Origin: CAYSNP01 sp964432485
GTDB lineage: Bacteria; Bacillota; Clostridia; Christensenellales; DTU072
Length of the DNA: 16,110 nucleotides
Reading direction: 5' to 3'
NCBI GenBank assembly: GCA_964432485.1
Contig: CAYSNP010000038.1
Coordinates: 1-16,110, forward strand
Translations under genes and position numbers: made by a program
Part shown: one piece after another, positions 1 to 6,851 of the stretch
Layout of the letters: each line of letters begins with the position of its first letter
Position numbering within the stretch: the stretch's first letter is position 1
Notes under the pieces: generated by a model
Database searches by the model: none
What the model saw: the letters and a program-made list of their open reading frames with translations, nothing else
Told to the model about the DNA's origin: nothing

Positions 1-26
1 ATATAATTAATATGTAAAGTTGTCAA
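1..26 (-). promoter_or_regulatory. possible leftward promoter cut by the window edge
   Basis: On the minus strand a perfect TTGACA (26 down to 21) faces left. A 17-bp spacer would place the -10 at position 3 and beyond, starting TAT and then leaving the window, so the -10 cannot be confirmed. It would serve a leftward gene outside the window. An imperfect inverted repeat, GTCAAT (22-27) and ATTGAC (46-51), overlaps it and might instead belong to the end of the rsmA transcript. Confidence 0.25.
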
Positions 27-68
27 TAGGGAAAACTATATTTTAATTGACTTAAAATGGTGAAGAAA

Positions 69-911
69 TTATTGTCCGCTCCAAAAACGAGCATCTCTGC
101 CAAGAGAAATATAAGCCTCAAGAGGTAGTTGCTCCCCCCTTGCTTTTTCGGGTATCCCGTAATCGGCCAAGATACTTACAAGCTGCTCTCTGGCAATGCC
201 GAAATCGAAAGCTAAATTATTTATTAAAGTCTTGCGCCGCATATGGAAAGCCGATTTTATAAGTTTGGATACCCTATCTCTTTCTTTTAGATTACTAAAC
301 TTAGGGTTATGGGCAATTGTTACTACTGCACTATCCACTTTAGGCATAGGATAAAATACTTCTTTTTTTACAATGCGCTTAATTGCGGCATCTCCCCAAA
401 GCGCACAAGCTAAGCTAAGCGCCCCATAATCAGGCGTATTAGGAAGGGCGCATATCCGTTTTGCAACCTCTTTTTGTGCGGTAAAAGTTAAAGAGCGCAC
501 CGGCAGCTCTCCTTCTAAAAATCGCATTAATATAGGAGTGGTAATATAATAAGGGATGTTTGCAACTACCTTAAAATCGCTATTAATTATACTTTTTATT
601 TCCCTGTCGGTAAACTTTAGAATATCTTGAGAGTATAAAGCAATATTTTCAATATCTGCAAAATTATGCTCTAAAATGGGGGTAAGAGCGGAGTCTATCT
701 CAAAAGTATATACATATTTTGCGCACTTTGCCAGCTCTTTGGTAAGCGTACCCAGCCCTGTGCCGACCTCCAGCACAATATCTTGATTGCTAATCTCTGC
801 ATCTCGAACTATTGCTTGTAATAAATTGGTATCTGTAATAAAGTTTTGCCCTAAGCCTTTCTTAAAACGAAAGCCCTTGCTAAGCAAACTTTTTATTGCG
901 CTATCTTGCAT
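69..911 (-). CDS. rsmA: 16S rRNA (adenine1518/1519-N6)-dimethyltransferase RsmA (KsgA)
   Basis: Dimethylates two adjacent adenines in the 3'-terminal hairpin of 16S rRNA, using S-adenosylmethionine, late in small-subunit assembly in the cytoplasm. The 280-aa protein has the family's usual length. Visible marks are the N-terminal KKGLGQNFI segment (about residues 17-25), the SAM-binding motif LEVGTGLGT (47-55), the catalytic NIPY motif (118-121), and a C-terminal helical part with the family's FHMRRKTLIN stretch. It is the last gene of the metG-tatD-radical SAM operon. Its ATG overlaps the end of the radical SAM gene by 11 nt, with a modest AAGGG ribosome site inside that gene, so translational coupling is likely. 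The primase-like nuclease gene rnmV, a frequent neighbour in Firmicutes, is not present here. Identification is secure. Confidence 0.97.
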   Translation of the reverse strand: MQDSAIKSLLSKGFRFKKGLGQNFITDTNLLQAIVRDAEISNQDIVLEVGTGLGTLTKELAKCAKYVYTFEIDSALTPILEHNFADIENIALYSQDILKFTDREIKSIINSDFKVVANIPYYITTPILMRFLEGELPVRSLTFTAQKEVAKRICALPNTPDYGALSLACALWGDAAIKRIVKKEVFYPMPKVDSAVVTIAHNPKFSNLKERDRVSKLIKSAFHMRRKTLINNLAFDFGIAREQLVSILADYGIPEKARGEQLPLEAYISLGRDARFWSGQ

Positions 912-1491
912 ATTTCCGTACCCTTAGCGTTGCTCCAATAGAAGTGGCAATAAGGCGGGCTTGCTCAATTTCTTGCTCGCCTATTACATCTACTATGCTC
1001 ATAATTGTATCTATGCCTGCCTCAACGCACTCCTTAGCGAACTTTAACATTGCGCCGTAAGCTATACCTCCGTTAGTAGGTTGACAAAGAGCTATATATT
1101 TTTCTTTACTTGCGGCATTAAGGCTTATACTCACTTGGTCAATCTTGCCTGCCAGTCTTTTTGCCACTCCGTCGCCTGCAATCAACTCCGCTTGTCCGTT
1201 AGTGTTAAGGCGTGTATGTAAACCTCGCTCTTTTGCGTACTTAGCTACCTCAAGCAAAGTATCCAACCGAAAGAGCGGCTCGCCAAAGCCGCAAAAAACT
1301 AGCTTGTCAAAGCCTTGCTTTTTTTCAAGTTCTGCTATTATTTCCTGTGCTTGAGGCTCTTTTTCTAGCCATAGATTATAGTCTTTTATTCCGTTGCCGG
1401 TGTTGCGAATGCAAAAAGTGCAACTATTATTGCATTTGTTAGTAAGATTTATATAGAGTTTATCCGCATATTCATAAACATAAGTATCCAT
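901..1491 (-). CDS. TatD-associated radical SAM protein (short)
   Basis: A 196-aa radical SAM enzyme. Cys20, Cys24 and Cys27 form the CX3CX2C motif that binds the [4Fe-4S] cluster used to cleave S-adenosylmethionine. A GFGEP segment (about residues 68-72) matches the GGE motif that holds the methionine amino group, and RLNTNG (about 94-99) fits the ribose-contacting strand. There is no extra C-terminal cysteine-rich (SPASM) domain, so it is a minimal, truncated-barrel type. Its place directly behind tatD (stop and start share one base, TAATG) and before rsmA matches the family named for its association with TatD nucleases. The substrate is unknown. Co-translation with metG, tatD and rsmA suggests, by inference only, a job in nucleic-acid or translation-component modification. 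The radical SAM call is firm; the TatD-associated subfamily rests on motif and neighbourhood. Confidence 0.87.
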   Translation of the reverse strand: MDTYVYEYADKLYINLTNKCNNSCTFCIRNTGNGIKDYNLWLEKEPQAQEIIAELEKKQGFDKLVFCGFGEPLFRLDTLLEVAKYAKERGLHTRLNTNGQAELIAGDGVAKRLAGKIDQVSISLNAASKEKYIALCQPTNGGIAYGAMLKFAKECVEAGIDTIMSIVDVIGEQEIEQARLIATSIGATLRVRKYAR

Positions 1492-2264
1492 TAGCGCAGC
1501 CTTTTAAATAAAGTTTTAGCGTTATTTTCAGTAATATTAGCAACTTCTTGAATGGGCAAGTTTAGCACAAAAGCTATCTTTTGGGCTACCAAAACAATGT
1601 ATTTGGGATAATTAACCTTGCCTCTATGCGGTTCGGGAGTCATATACGGGCAATCTGTTTCTAAAAGTAGCCGCTCACGGGGTATTGAGTTTATTATATC
1701 TTCCTTTTTTGCATTCTTAAAGGTAATTGCGCCGCCAAAGGAAAAATAAAAATCGTACTTCTTGCTAAAGACCCGCGCCATTTCCTTGCTGCCGGAATAG
1801 CAATGAAGCAAGCCCCCATTGTTAAGGTAGCACTTATTCTGTGCTATTATTTTTTCAAATTCGGCAAAAGCGTCCCGCAAATGAAATACCACAGGCAAGC
1901 CCAAAGCATCTGCCAACTCCAACTGTTGTACAAATACCTCTTTTTGTGCTGCTCTATCCGAATGGTCATAGTAAAAGTCCAGCCCAATTTCGCCTATGGC
2001 AACCACTTTAGGGTTGTTGGCATTCTCACGAAAGTAATCAAAATCCTCCGCTTTGGCATCTTTTGCATCGTGAGGGTGTATGCCTAAGGTAGTATAAACA
2101 TTGGGATATTTGTTTGCAAGAGCAAGCCCCAACTCAGAAGAAGGCCTGTCATAGCCGGTGTTTATTATTGCTAAAAGGCTATCTTCACCCATATTAGATA
2201 CAATTGCATCTGCTTGAGGAGCTAACCGACTGTCATTAAGGTGAGCATGGACATCTATAAACAT
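1491..2264 (-). CDS. tatD: TatD family metal-dependent deoxyribonuclease
   Basis: A TIM-barrel hydrolase of the TatD family, which includes metal-dependent 3'-5' exonucleases linked to DNA repair and fragment clearance; some members have D-aminoacyl-tRNA or other hydrolase activities. All expected metal ligands are visible: HAH (His6, His8), Glu92 in GEIGLDFYY, His128 in FHLRD, His154 in LLHCYSG, and Asp204 in ETDCPYMTPEPHRG. The 257-aa length is normal. It lies between metG and the radical SAM gene, each junction overlapping by a single base (TAATG), which indicates coupled translation from one transcript. The metG-tatD order is common in Firmicutes. Family assignment is secure; the exact cellular substrate is not. 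Confidence 0.95.
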   Translation of the reverse strand: MFIDVHAHLNDSRLAPQADAIVSNMGEDSLLAIINTGYDRPSSELGLALANKYPNVYTTLGIHPHDAKDAKAEDFDYFRENANNPKVVAIGEIGLDFYYDHSDRAAQKEVFVQQLELADALGLPVVFHLRDAFAEFEKIIAQNKCYLNNGGLLHCYSGSKEMARVFSKKYDFYFSFGGAITFKNAKKEDIINSIPRERLLLETDCPYMTPEPHRGKVNYPKYIVLVAQKIAFVLNLPIQEVANITENNAKTLFKRLR

Positions 2265-4207
2265 TATCTAACGGTGCTTCCCGCAGGAGTTTTTCTAATA
2301 GGAGATACTACTACTATATCGCCGTCCGCCCCGTCCGCGCATAATATCATACCTTGAGATTCGATACCGAACAGCTTAGCGGGGGCAAGATTTTCTACCA
2401 AAACTACTTGCAAACCTATTAAATCTTCCGGCTTATAACAAGCCGCTATACCGCTGACCACAATGCGCTTGTCCTTGCCGCAATCTAAGGAAAGTTTAAG
2501 AAGTTTACTGCTTTTTGGTACAGTTTCGCAAGCTATTACATCTGCAACTAAAAAGTTGACTTTGTCAAAATCCGCATATTGAATCAGCTCTTTTGCCTTA
2601 ACCGTATTGGCTGCGTCTGCTGTTTGCTTTTGCTCCTCTAACTGCATAGCCATTTTTTCTAACTGCTCTAACTCCTTTGCTATATCTATTCTGGGATAGA
2701 TAACTCCGCTTTTTGCAATGGAATGCCCTGCTTGCAATGCTCCAAATGTTACAACATTGCCAAAACTATCCGCCATTGGCAAGTTAAGGCAAGCAAATAT
2801 CTTTTGCGGCAATTCGGACAAAAAGGGTTGCAACATCACAGCGCAAATCCTTATCACTTCCGCCAAATTGTATAAAACCGCGCCTAATCTTGGCTTTTGG
2901 TCGGCATCTTTTGCAAGCAGCCAAGGCTGGGTTTCGTCAATATACTTGTTAGCTCGGTGTATCAAATTCCAAATTTCTTCCAGCGCTTCGGGCACAAGCA
3001 GATTGTCCATAAACTTAGCCACTTTAGGATAAAGTTCTTCTGCCATATTAATAAGCTCCGCATCTCCCTCTTGGGCAATTCCTGGCTCAGGCAGCTTGCC
3101 CCCAAAGTTTTGCGCAATCATAGCAGTTGTTCTGCTAACCAAATTGGCAAGGCTATTGCATAAATCCGCATTAATCCTATTAAGGAAAGCAGAATTGGTA
3201 TATGCCCCGTCTTGACCAAAAGGCACTTCCCTAAGCAGGTAATATCTTACCGCATCTATGCTGTATCGGTCGGATAATATAATAGGGTCTATAATATTGC
3301 CTTTAGATTTGCTGATTTTATCACTGCCGAACAGCAGCCAGCCATGCCCGTAAACTTGTTTTGGAAGCGGCAGCCCCAATGCCATAAGCAAAGCAGGCCA
3401 AATAATGGAATGAAAGCGAATAATCTCTTTGCCCATCATATGAATATCGGCAGGCCAATATTTATTAAATAAACTTTCGTCTTTAGAAGCGTAACCCAGT
3501 GCGGTTATGTAGTTGCTTAGCGCATCTATCCATACATATACAATATGCTCCTTGTCAAAAGGCACTTCTACCCCCCATTTGAAAGAAGTTCGGGACACGC
3601 AAAGGTCTTGCAATCCCGGGCGTAAGAAGTTATTTAACATTTCATTTTGCCGAGATTTGGGCTGCAAAAACTCCGGATTGTTTTCTATCAATTCCACCAG
3701 TTTGTCACGATAGCGGGACAGTCGGAAAAAATAGCTGCGCTCACGCATTAGCTCTACTTCTCTGCCGCAATCAGGGCATTTGCCTTCTGACAGCTGTTTA
3801 TCAGTCCAAAAAGATTCGCAAGGAGTGCAGTACCAGCCTTCGTACTCGCTTTTATAAATATCGCCTTGCTCATAAAGGCGGGTGAAAATCTTTTGTACAG
3901 CCTTTTCGTGATAATCATCGGTAGTGCGAATAAACTTGTCGTATTTAATATCTAATCTTTTCCATAACTCTATTAAAGCACTTACTTGTTTGTCCACAAA
4001 TGCTTTAGGGGTCATACCCTTAGCCAAAGCCGCTTTTTCTATCTTTTGACCGTGTTCGTCTGTGCCCGTAAGATAAAAAACATCCACTCCCTGCATCCTT
4101 TTGAACTTTGCCAGCGCATCGCAAACGATCGTAGTATAGCAAGTCCCAAGATGCCAAGTGCCGCTAGGGTAGTAAATAGGAGTAGTGATATAATATTTGT
4201 TTTTCAT
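2264..4207 (-). CDS. metG: methionyl-tRNA synthetase
   Basis: Charges tRNA-Met, including the initiator, with methionine in the cytoplasm. The 647-aa chain shows the class I HIGH-type motif HLGT (19-22) and KISKS (297-301). A zinc-type insertion has paired cysteines Cys127/Cys130 and Cys144/Cys147. The anticodon-binding helical domain follows. A C-terminal Trbp111-like OB-fold tRNA-binding domain (about 545-647, with DVIACETVPKSSKLLKL) mediates dimerisation in homologues. It is the first gene of the four-gene operon. The ATG is preceded by GGAG at a 6-nt gap. The promoter sits so close that the leader is only about 22 nt, leaving no room for a T-box or SAM riboswitch, which some Firmicutes methionine genes carry. 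Identification is certain. Confidence 0.98.
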   Translation of the reverse strand: MKNKYYITTPIYYPSGTWHLGTCYTTIVCDALAKFKRMQGVDVFYLTGTDEHGQKIEKAALAKGMTPKAFVDKQVSALIELWKRLDIKYDKFIRTTDDYHEKAVQKIFTRLYEQGDIYKSEYEGWYCTPCESFWTDKQLSEGKCPDCGREVELMRERSYFFRLSRYRDKLVELIENNPEFLQPKSRQNEMLNNFLRPGLQDLCVSRTSFKWGVEVPFDKEHIVYVWIDALSNYITALGYASKDESLFNKYWPADIHMMGKEIIRFHSIIWPALLMALGLPLPKQVYGHGWLLFGSDKISKSKGNIIDPIILSDRYSIDAVRYYLLREVPFGQDGAYTNSAFLNRINADLCNSLANLVSRTTAMIAQNFGGKLPEPGIAQEGDAELINMAEELYPKVAKFMDNLLVPEALEEIWNLIHRANKYIDETQPWLLAKDADQKPRLGAVLYNLAEVIRICAVMLQPFLSELPQKIFACLNLPMADSFGNVVTFGALQAGHSIAKSGVIYPRIDIAKELEQLEKMAMQLEEQKQTADAANTVKAKELIQYADFDKVNFLVADVIACETVPKSSKLLKLSLDCGKDKRIVVSGIAACYKPEDLIGLQVVLVENLAPAKLFGIESQGMILCADGADGDIVVVSPIRKTPAGSTVR

Positions 4208-4235
4208 AATGCGCTCCGACTCTATAATTTATCCT

Positions 4236-4264
4236 ATTATATAATTTTATACCCTAAAAGTAAA
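4236..4264 (-). promoter_or_regulatory. promoter of the metG-tatD-radical SAM-rsmA operon
   Basis: Minus strand TTTACT (4264-4259), 17-bp spacer, perfect TATAAT (4241-4236). Predicted transcription start is near 4229, giving a leader of about 22 nt before the metG ATG. This is a vegetative SigA-type promoter by sequence; it has not been tested. Confidence 0.7.
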
Positions 4265-4408
4265 CTTTTTAATGCTGTTTGTCTTAAAAAAACTCCCTTT
4301 GTACACAAATAGTATAAAACGCTGCCAATCGGGCAAATAATAAAAGTAACCAATTTGCGCCAAATATCAATATATATATGTATAGGGAAAAGACGGAGAT
4401 TCACATAG

Positions 4409-4750
4409 ATGATAAAAAGAGGGGACTTGTATTATGCTGATTTGAGCCCGGTTGTTGGAAGCGAGCAAGGAGGAGTGCGTCCGGTTTTGATTGTGCAAAA
4501 TAATATAGGCAATAGGTATTCGCCTACTATTATAGCGGCGGCAATAACCAGCCAAATGAATAAAGTTAAACTGCCTACACATATAGAAATACCTGCAGAA
4601 TATGGTCTGCAAAAAAACTCGGTGGCGCTGATGGAGCAAATCAGAACAATAGATAAAAGCAGGCTGCGGGATAAAATCGGCTGTGTAGACAGCTCTGTAA
4701 TGGAAAAAGTAAATAGTGCATTATTGGTGAGTTTGGGCTTCTTTGAATAG
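4409..4750 (+). CDS. mazF: MazF/EndoA-type mRNA interferase toxin (orphan)
   Basis: A 113-aa PemK/MazF-family endoribonuclease, close in pattern to Bacillus EndoA, which cuts mRNA at short U-rich sites. RGDLYYADLSPVVGSEQGG (4-22) is the family signature. By alignment with EndoA, the catalytic Arg and Thr correspond to Arg24 (VRPVLIVQN) and Thr47 (AAITSQ), and both are intact, so the toxin should be active. The ATG follows GGAG at a 10-nt gap. No MazE/EndoAI-like ribbon-helix-helix gene lies upstream: the 201 bp between metG and this gene hold only promoter-like AT-rich sequence. The alanine racemase gene that often accompanies it in Firmicutes is also absent. Downstream it converges on birA with only 3 bp between stop codons and no terminator between them. 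The antitoxin may be elsewhere in the genome. Confidence 0.92.
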   Translation: MIKRGDLYYADLSPVVGSEQGGVRPVLIVQNNIGNRYSPTIIAAAITSQMNKVKLPTHIEIPAEYGLQKNSVALMEQIRTIDKSRLRDKIGCVDSSVMEKVNSALLVSLGFFE

Positions 4751-4753
4751 CAT

Positions 4754-5521
4754 TTAGGTATCCTCAAACGGAAGAAGTGAAACATCGCCTGAGAAAAGGT
4801 GCTGCAATCCTCCGTCTTTTTCTACTATAAGGATACCGCCGCTTGTAATGTCTTTAGCGGTAGCTATATATTCGCCGCCTGATGAAATGACTTTAATTTT
4901 TTTACCAAGCACATTAGAATATTGCTTATATAAAGTAAGGATTTCGCTTTTGTGTAAATCAAGCAATTCTAAGAAATTCTTAACAACGCTTGCTATAAGG
5001 GTAGGCGGTTGCCAAACAGAAGTATGCTTGCCTAGTTGGGCAGTGCCACCCATGGATACCTTATTATTAATATTAATGCCTATACCGCAATTAATTAATA
5101 CCTTATCAGCATATTGCTTGCTGGTACATAGGATACCGCCCAGCTTTTTTCCTTCTATATATATATCGTTAGGCCATTTTAACTTAATTGGCAAATTGCA
5201 CAGCGTATTTGCCACCGCTACTGCGGCAGTTATTGTGTACTTATCAGGAGCAAAATCTTTGCCAGCCAAAAATTGCAAAGTAAAATACGCACCTCCTGCA
5301 GCTGACTCAAAGCAGCGACCGCATCTGCCCTGCCCGTCCTTTTGCGAAATTGCCGCAAGCAAATAAGGCGTACTAGTAGGATAATGGGTATTCGCATATA
5401 TATTGGTAGAAGTATCCGCTAGTACGGTAAAATCTATATCTAAATCTAGCTCTTGCAGCGCTTGAGCCAGCTTTTGCCTATATGCTTTAATCATCATATT
5501 CGGAGGTATCGCCATATTCAT
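4754..5521 (-). CDS. birA: biotin--[acetyl-CoA-carboxylase] ligase, class I (no DNA-binding domain)
   Basis: Activates biotin to biotinoyl-5'-AMP and attaches it to carrier-protein lysines, such as the carboxylase BCCP subunit. In 255 aa, the biotin/AMP loop GQGRCGR (63-69) and the catalytic KWPNDIY motif with KKLGGI (115-131) are clear, followed by a small C-terminal SH3-like domain. The chain begins almost directly with the catalytic domain, so the N-terminal winged helix of repressor-type BirA is missing; it is probably an enzyme only. It overlaps recX by 35 nt. The start is uncertain: neither the ATG at 5521 nor the paired ATGs at 5497/5494 has a Shine-Dalgarno. The 5494 ATG overlaps the recX stop region, which would suit re-initiation after recX translation. 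Confidence 0.95.
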   Translation of the reverse strand: MNMAIPPNMMIKAYRQKLAQALQELDLDIDFTVLADTSTNIYANTHYPTSTPYLLAAISQKDGQGRCGRCFESAAGGAYFTLQFLAGKDFAPDKYTITAAVAVANTLCNLPIKLKWPNDIYIEGKKLGGILCTSKQYADKVLINCGIGININNKVSMGGTAQLGKHTSVWQPPTLIASVVKNFLELLDLHKSEILTLYKQYSNVLGKKIKVISSGGEYIATAKDITSGGILIVEKDGGLQHLFSGDVSLLPFEDT

Positions 5522-6116
5522 ATAAGTTATAACTTTTTAGCGCATCCGCAATAACAGCGGAAGCAAATCCTGCCTGCATAAGGCGGGAATACATTTTTTG
5601 CTTGAGTTTATAACCCTTTTGCTCACCTTTTGCAACTCTTGTGCAAATCCTACAAGCGGCGGCAAGCTGACTTTCTTTACTTATCTCCTTTAGCGCTTCT
5701 TCAATATGCTCTTTGTTTATGCCTTTTTGCAGCAAATCGTGCTTAATCTTATAAATCCCTTTTTTATTTTGGGCTTCTGTTACATAATCTTTTGCAAAAA
5801 GCGCATCGTCTAAATAACGGTACTCTTGCGCAAATTTAATAGCTTCTTGAGTGGCGGAAATAGAATAGCCCTTGCCCCTTAGCTTTTTGGCAGCCTCTGA
5901 CTGGCTTTTGCGATAGCGGGAAAGCAATGTAAGCAAATATTCTCGGGCAAGCAGCTTTTCGTTAAAAGAAAAGATTTCTCTGAATTCTTGCGGGGTATAC
6001 TGCTTGTCAGAAGTAATTCTAAAGCGTGCTATGGTCTCCTTGTTCCAAAAAACCTTTATGCCATCTATTGTTGCCCTTGCCCCATTTTTTGTGAGTTTGA
6101 ATTCTTCTGTATTCAT
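5487..6116 (-). CDS. recX: RecX family regulatory protein
   Basis: RecX binds RecA filaments and limits recombinase and SOS activity. This 209-aa protein has the three-helix repeat architecture of the family: about residues 60-105 with YLLTLLSRYRKSQSEAAKKL and YRYLDDALFAKDYV, then KGIYKIKHDLLQKGI and a third helical repeat near the C terminus. The N-terminal 45 residues form the usual beta-rich lead-in, supporting the ATG at 6116. No Shine-Dalgarno precedes that ATG, but TATAAT ends only six bases before it, so the transcript may be leaderless. recA is not in the window. The gene is the upstream partner of birA, overlapping it by 35 nt. Family assignment is good; regulatory details are inference. 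Confidence 0.9.
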   Translation of the reverse strand: MNTEEFKLTKNGARATIDGIKVFWNKETIARFRITSDKQYTPQEFREIFSFNEKLLAREYLLTLLSRYRKSQSEAAKKLRGKGYSISATQEAIKFAQEYRYLDDALFAKDYVTEAQNKKGIYKIKHDLLQKGINKEHIEEALKEISKESQLAAACRICTRVAKGEQKGYKLKQKMYSRLMQAGFASAVIADALKSYNLYEYGDTSEYDD

Positions 6117-6122
6117 AAGGAT

Positions 6123-6128
6123 ATTATA
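6123..6128 (-). promoter_or_regulatory. -10 element directly before recX (possible leaderless start)
   Basis: Minus-strand TATAAT (6128-6123) is followed by six bases and then the recX ATG (6116-6114), which places the expected transcription start at or within a base or two of the A of ATG. The -35 position (6151-6146, GCACAA) is a poor match. There is no ribosome binding site between. Confidence 0.4.
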
Positions 6129-6212
6129 ACATATTTTTTAGCTATTTGTGCCTTATTAGGTTTGAAATCCCTTTTTTTGCACATAATTAAGAAAACAATA
6201 TGGAGGTAGTAT

Positions 6213-6395
6213 ATGAATTTAACCACAAAAGACTTGACCGTCTTAACCGATTTGCTGGATTACGAACAATCGCTTTTTAAGCAATGCAAACAGCTGGCTG
6301 ATAACTTTGCAGACAGCACTTTTTCTGACCTTACAGACACAATAGCCTCTCAGCACAAAGAGAACTTCAATAGGCTATTTTCACAGTTGCAATAA
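6213..6395 (+). CDS. small spore-coat-associated-type protein
   Basis: A 60-aa, fully helical-looking, acidic protein with no signal peptide. Its opening (MNLTTKDLTVLTDLLDYEQ) and its end (SQHKENFNRLFSQL) resemble the short ferritin-like partner proteins that sit before CotF-type coat genes in clostridia. It has an excellent ribosome site (GGAGGT, 6202-6207) and lies 12 bp ahead of the CotF-like gene, so the two form a pair. Upstream, CATAATTA (about 6183-6190) is loosely like a SigE/SigK -10 box, which would fit sporulation expression but is weak evidence. The coding call is good; the coat role is an inference from resemblance and neighbour. Confidence 0.7.
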   Translation: MNLTTKDLTVLTDLLDYEQSLFKQCKQLADNFADSTFSDLTDTIASQHKENFNRLFSQLQ

Positions 6396-6407
6396 AGGAG
6401 ATAAAAT

Positions 6408-6683
6408 ATGAAATTAAGTGATAAAGATATAGCCATGGATTGGCTGCATGCAGAAAAAGGGTTGGTAAAAACCTATGCGGATATGATTTGCGAAATAAGC
6501 AATGAGCAATTGCGTACCACACTTTTGGATTGCTTCGAAATAGCCAGCGAATGCCAATTCGACCTTTGGGAAAAAATGAGCAGCGCAGGAATGTACCCGA
6601 CAGAAGTTGCAGAAATGCCAAAGATTAAAAAGCAGGTACAAAAGTTTGACGGTATCAAAAAGGATATAGACACCTACCAGTAA
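6408..6683 (+). CDS. CotF-type spore coat protein
   Basis: A 91-aa protein matching the Coat_F family, a ferritin-like helical domain found in spore coat proteins. Segments such as SDKDIAMDWLHAEKGLVKTYADMI and the C-terminal SSAGMYPTEVAEM follow the family pattern (D-K-D-I ... E-K ... T-Y, then G-x-Y-P). It begins 12 bp after the small partner gene with its own AAAGGAG site at a good gap, and the pair ends at a strong terminator. The protein would be cytosolic in the mother cell and deposited on the spore coat; the exact role is unknown even in model species. Together with its partner it is the best sign that the host can sporulate, or descends from a spore former. Confidence 0.82.
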   Translation: MKLSDKDIAMDWLHAEKGLVKTYADMICEISNEQLRTTLLDCFEIASECQFDLWEKMSSAGMYPTEVAEMPKIKKQVQKFDGIKKDIDTYQ

Positions 6684-6700
6684 GCGTCAAGAAATACCGG

Positions 6701-6736
6701 CAAAAACGCTACCCTTATTATGGGGTAGTGTTTTTG
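6701..6736 (+). terminator. strong intrinsic terminator of the coat gene pair
   Basis: A near-perfect 14-bp stem: CAAAAACGCTACCC (6701-6714) pairs with GGGTAGTGTTTTTG (6723-6736) around an 8-nt loop, with one G-T pair. A-tract and T-tract flank the GC core, so it can act in both directions. Confidence 0.85.
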
Positions 6737-6740
6737 CATA

Positions 6741-6832
6741 CACGCTAAAGCGTGGTGAAATGCACTTGCTTAAGCAAGTGATACAATACATTTACTGCGT
6801 AAATGATGAAATACATTTGCGTTTCGCAAATG
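6741..6832. repeat. array of four different perfect hairpins with fixed 8-nt linkers
   Basis: Four consecutive perfect inverted repeats occupy 6741-6754 (CACGCT-aa-AGCGTG), 6763-6780 (CACTTGCTTAAGCAAGTG), 6789-6805 (CATTTAC-tgc-GTAAATG) and 6814-6832 (CATTTGCG-ttt-CGCAAATG). Their stem sequences differ, but every one starts with CA and ends with TG. The three linkers are each exactly 8 nt (gtgaaatg, atacaata, atgaaata). It begins just 4 bp past the terminator, in a region without genes. Confidence 0.85.
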
Positions 6833-6851
6833 ATTAAGGTGGGGCAAAGGA

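Noticed and set aside
4208..4408. Possible T-box or SAM riboswitch before metG
   Set aside because: The promoter lies about 22 nt before the start codon, leaving no room for a leader RNA of that kind.
4367..4785. Two minus-strand reading frames (90 and 117 aa) overlapping mazF, considered as an antisense antitoxin
   Set aside because: Both are antisense shadows of mazF, lack ribosome sites, and do not resemble MazE-type ribbon-helix-helix proteins.
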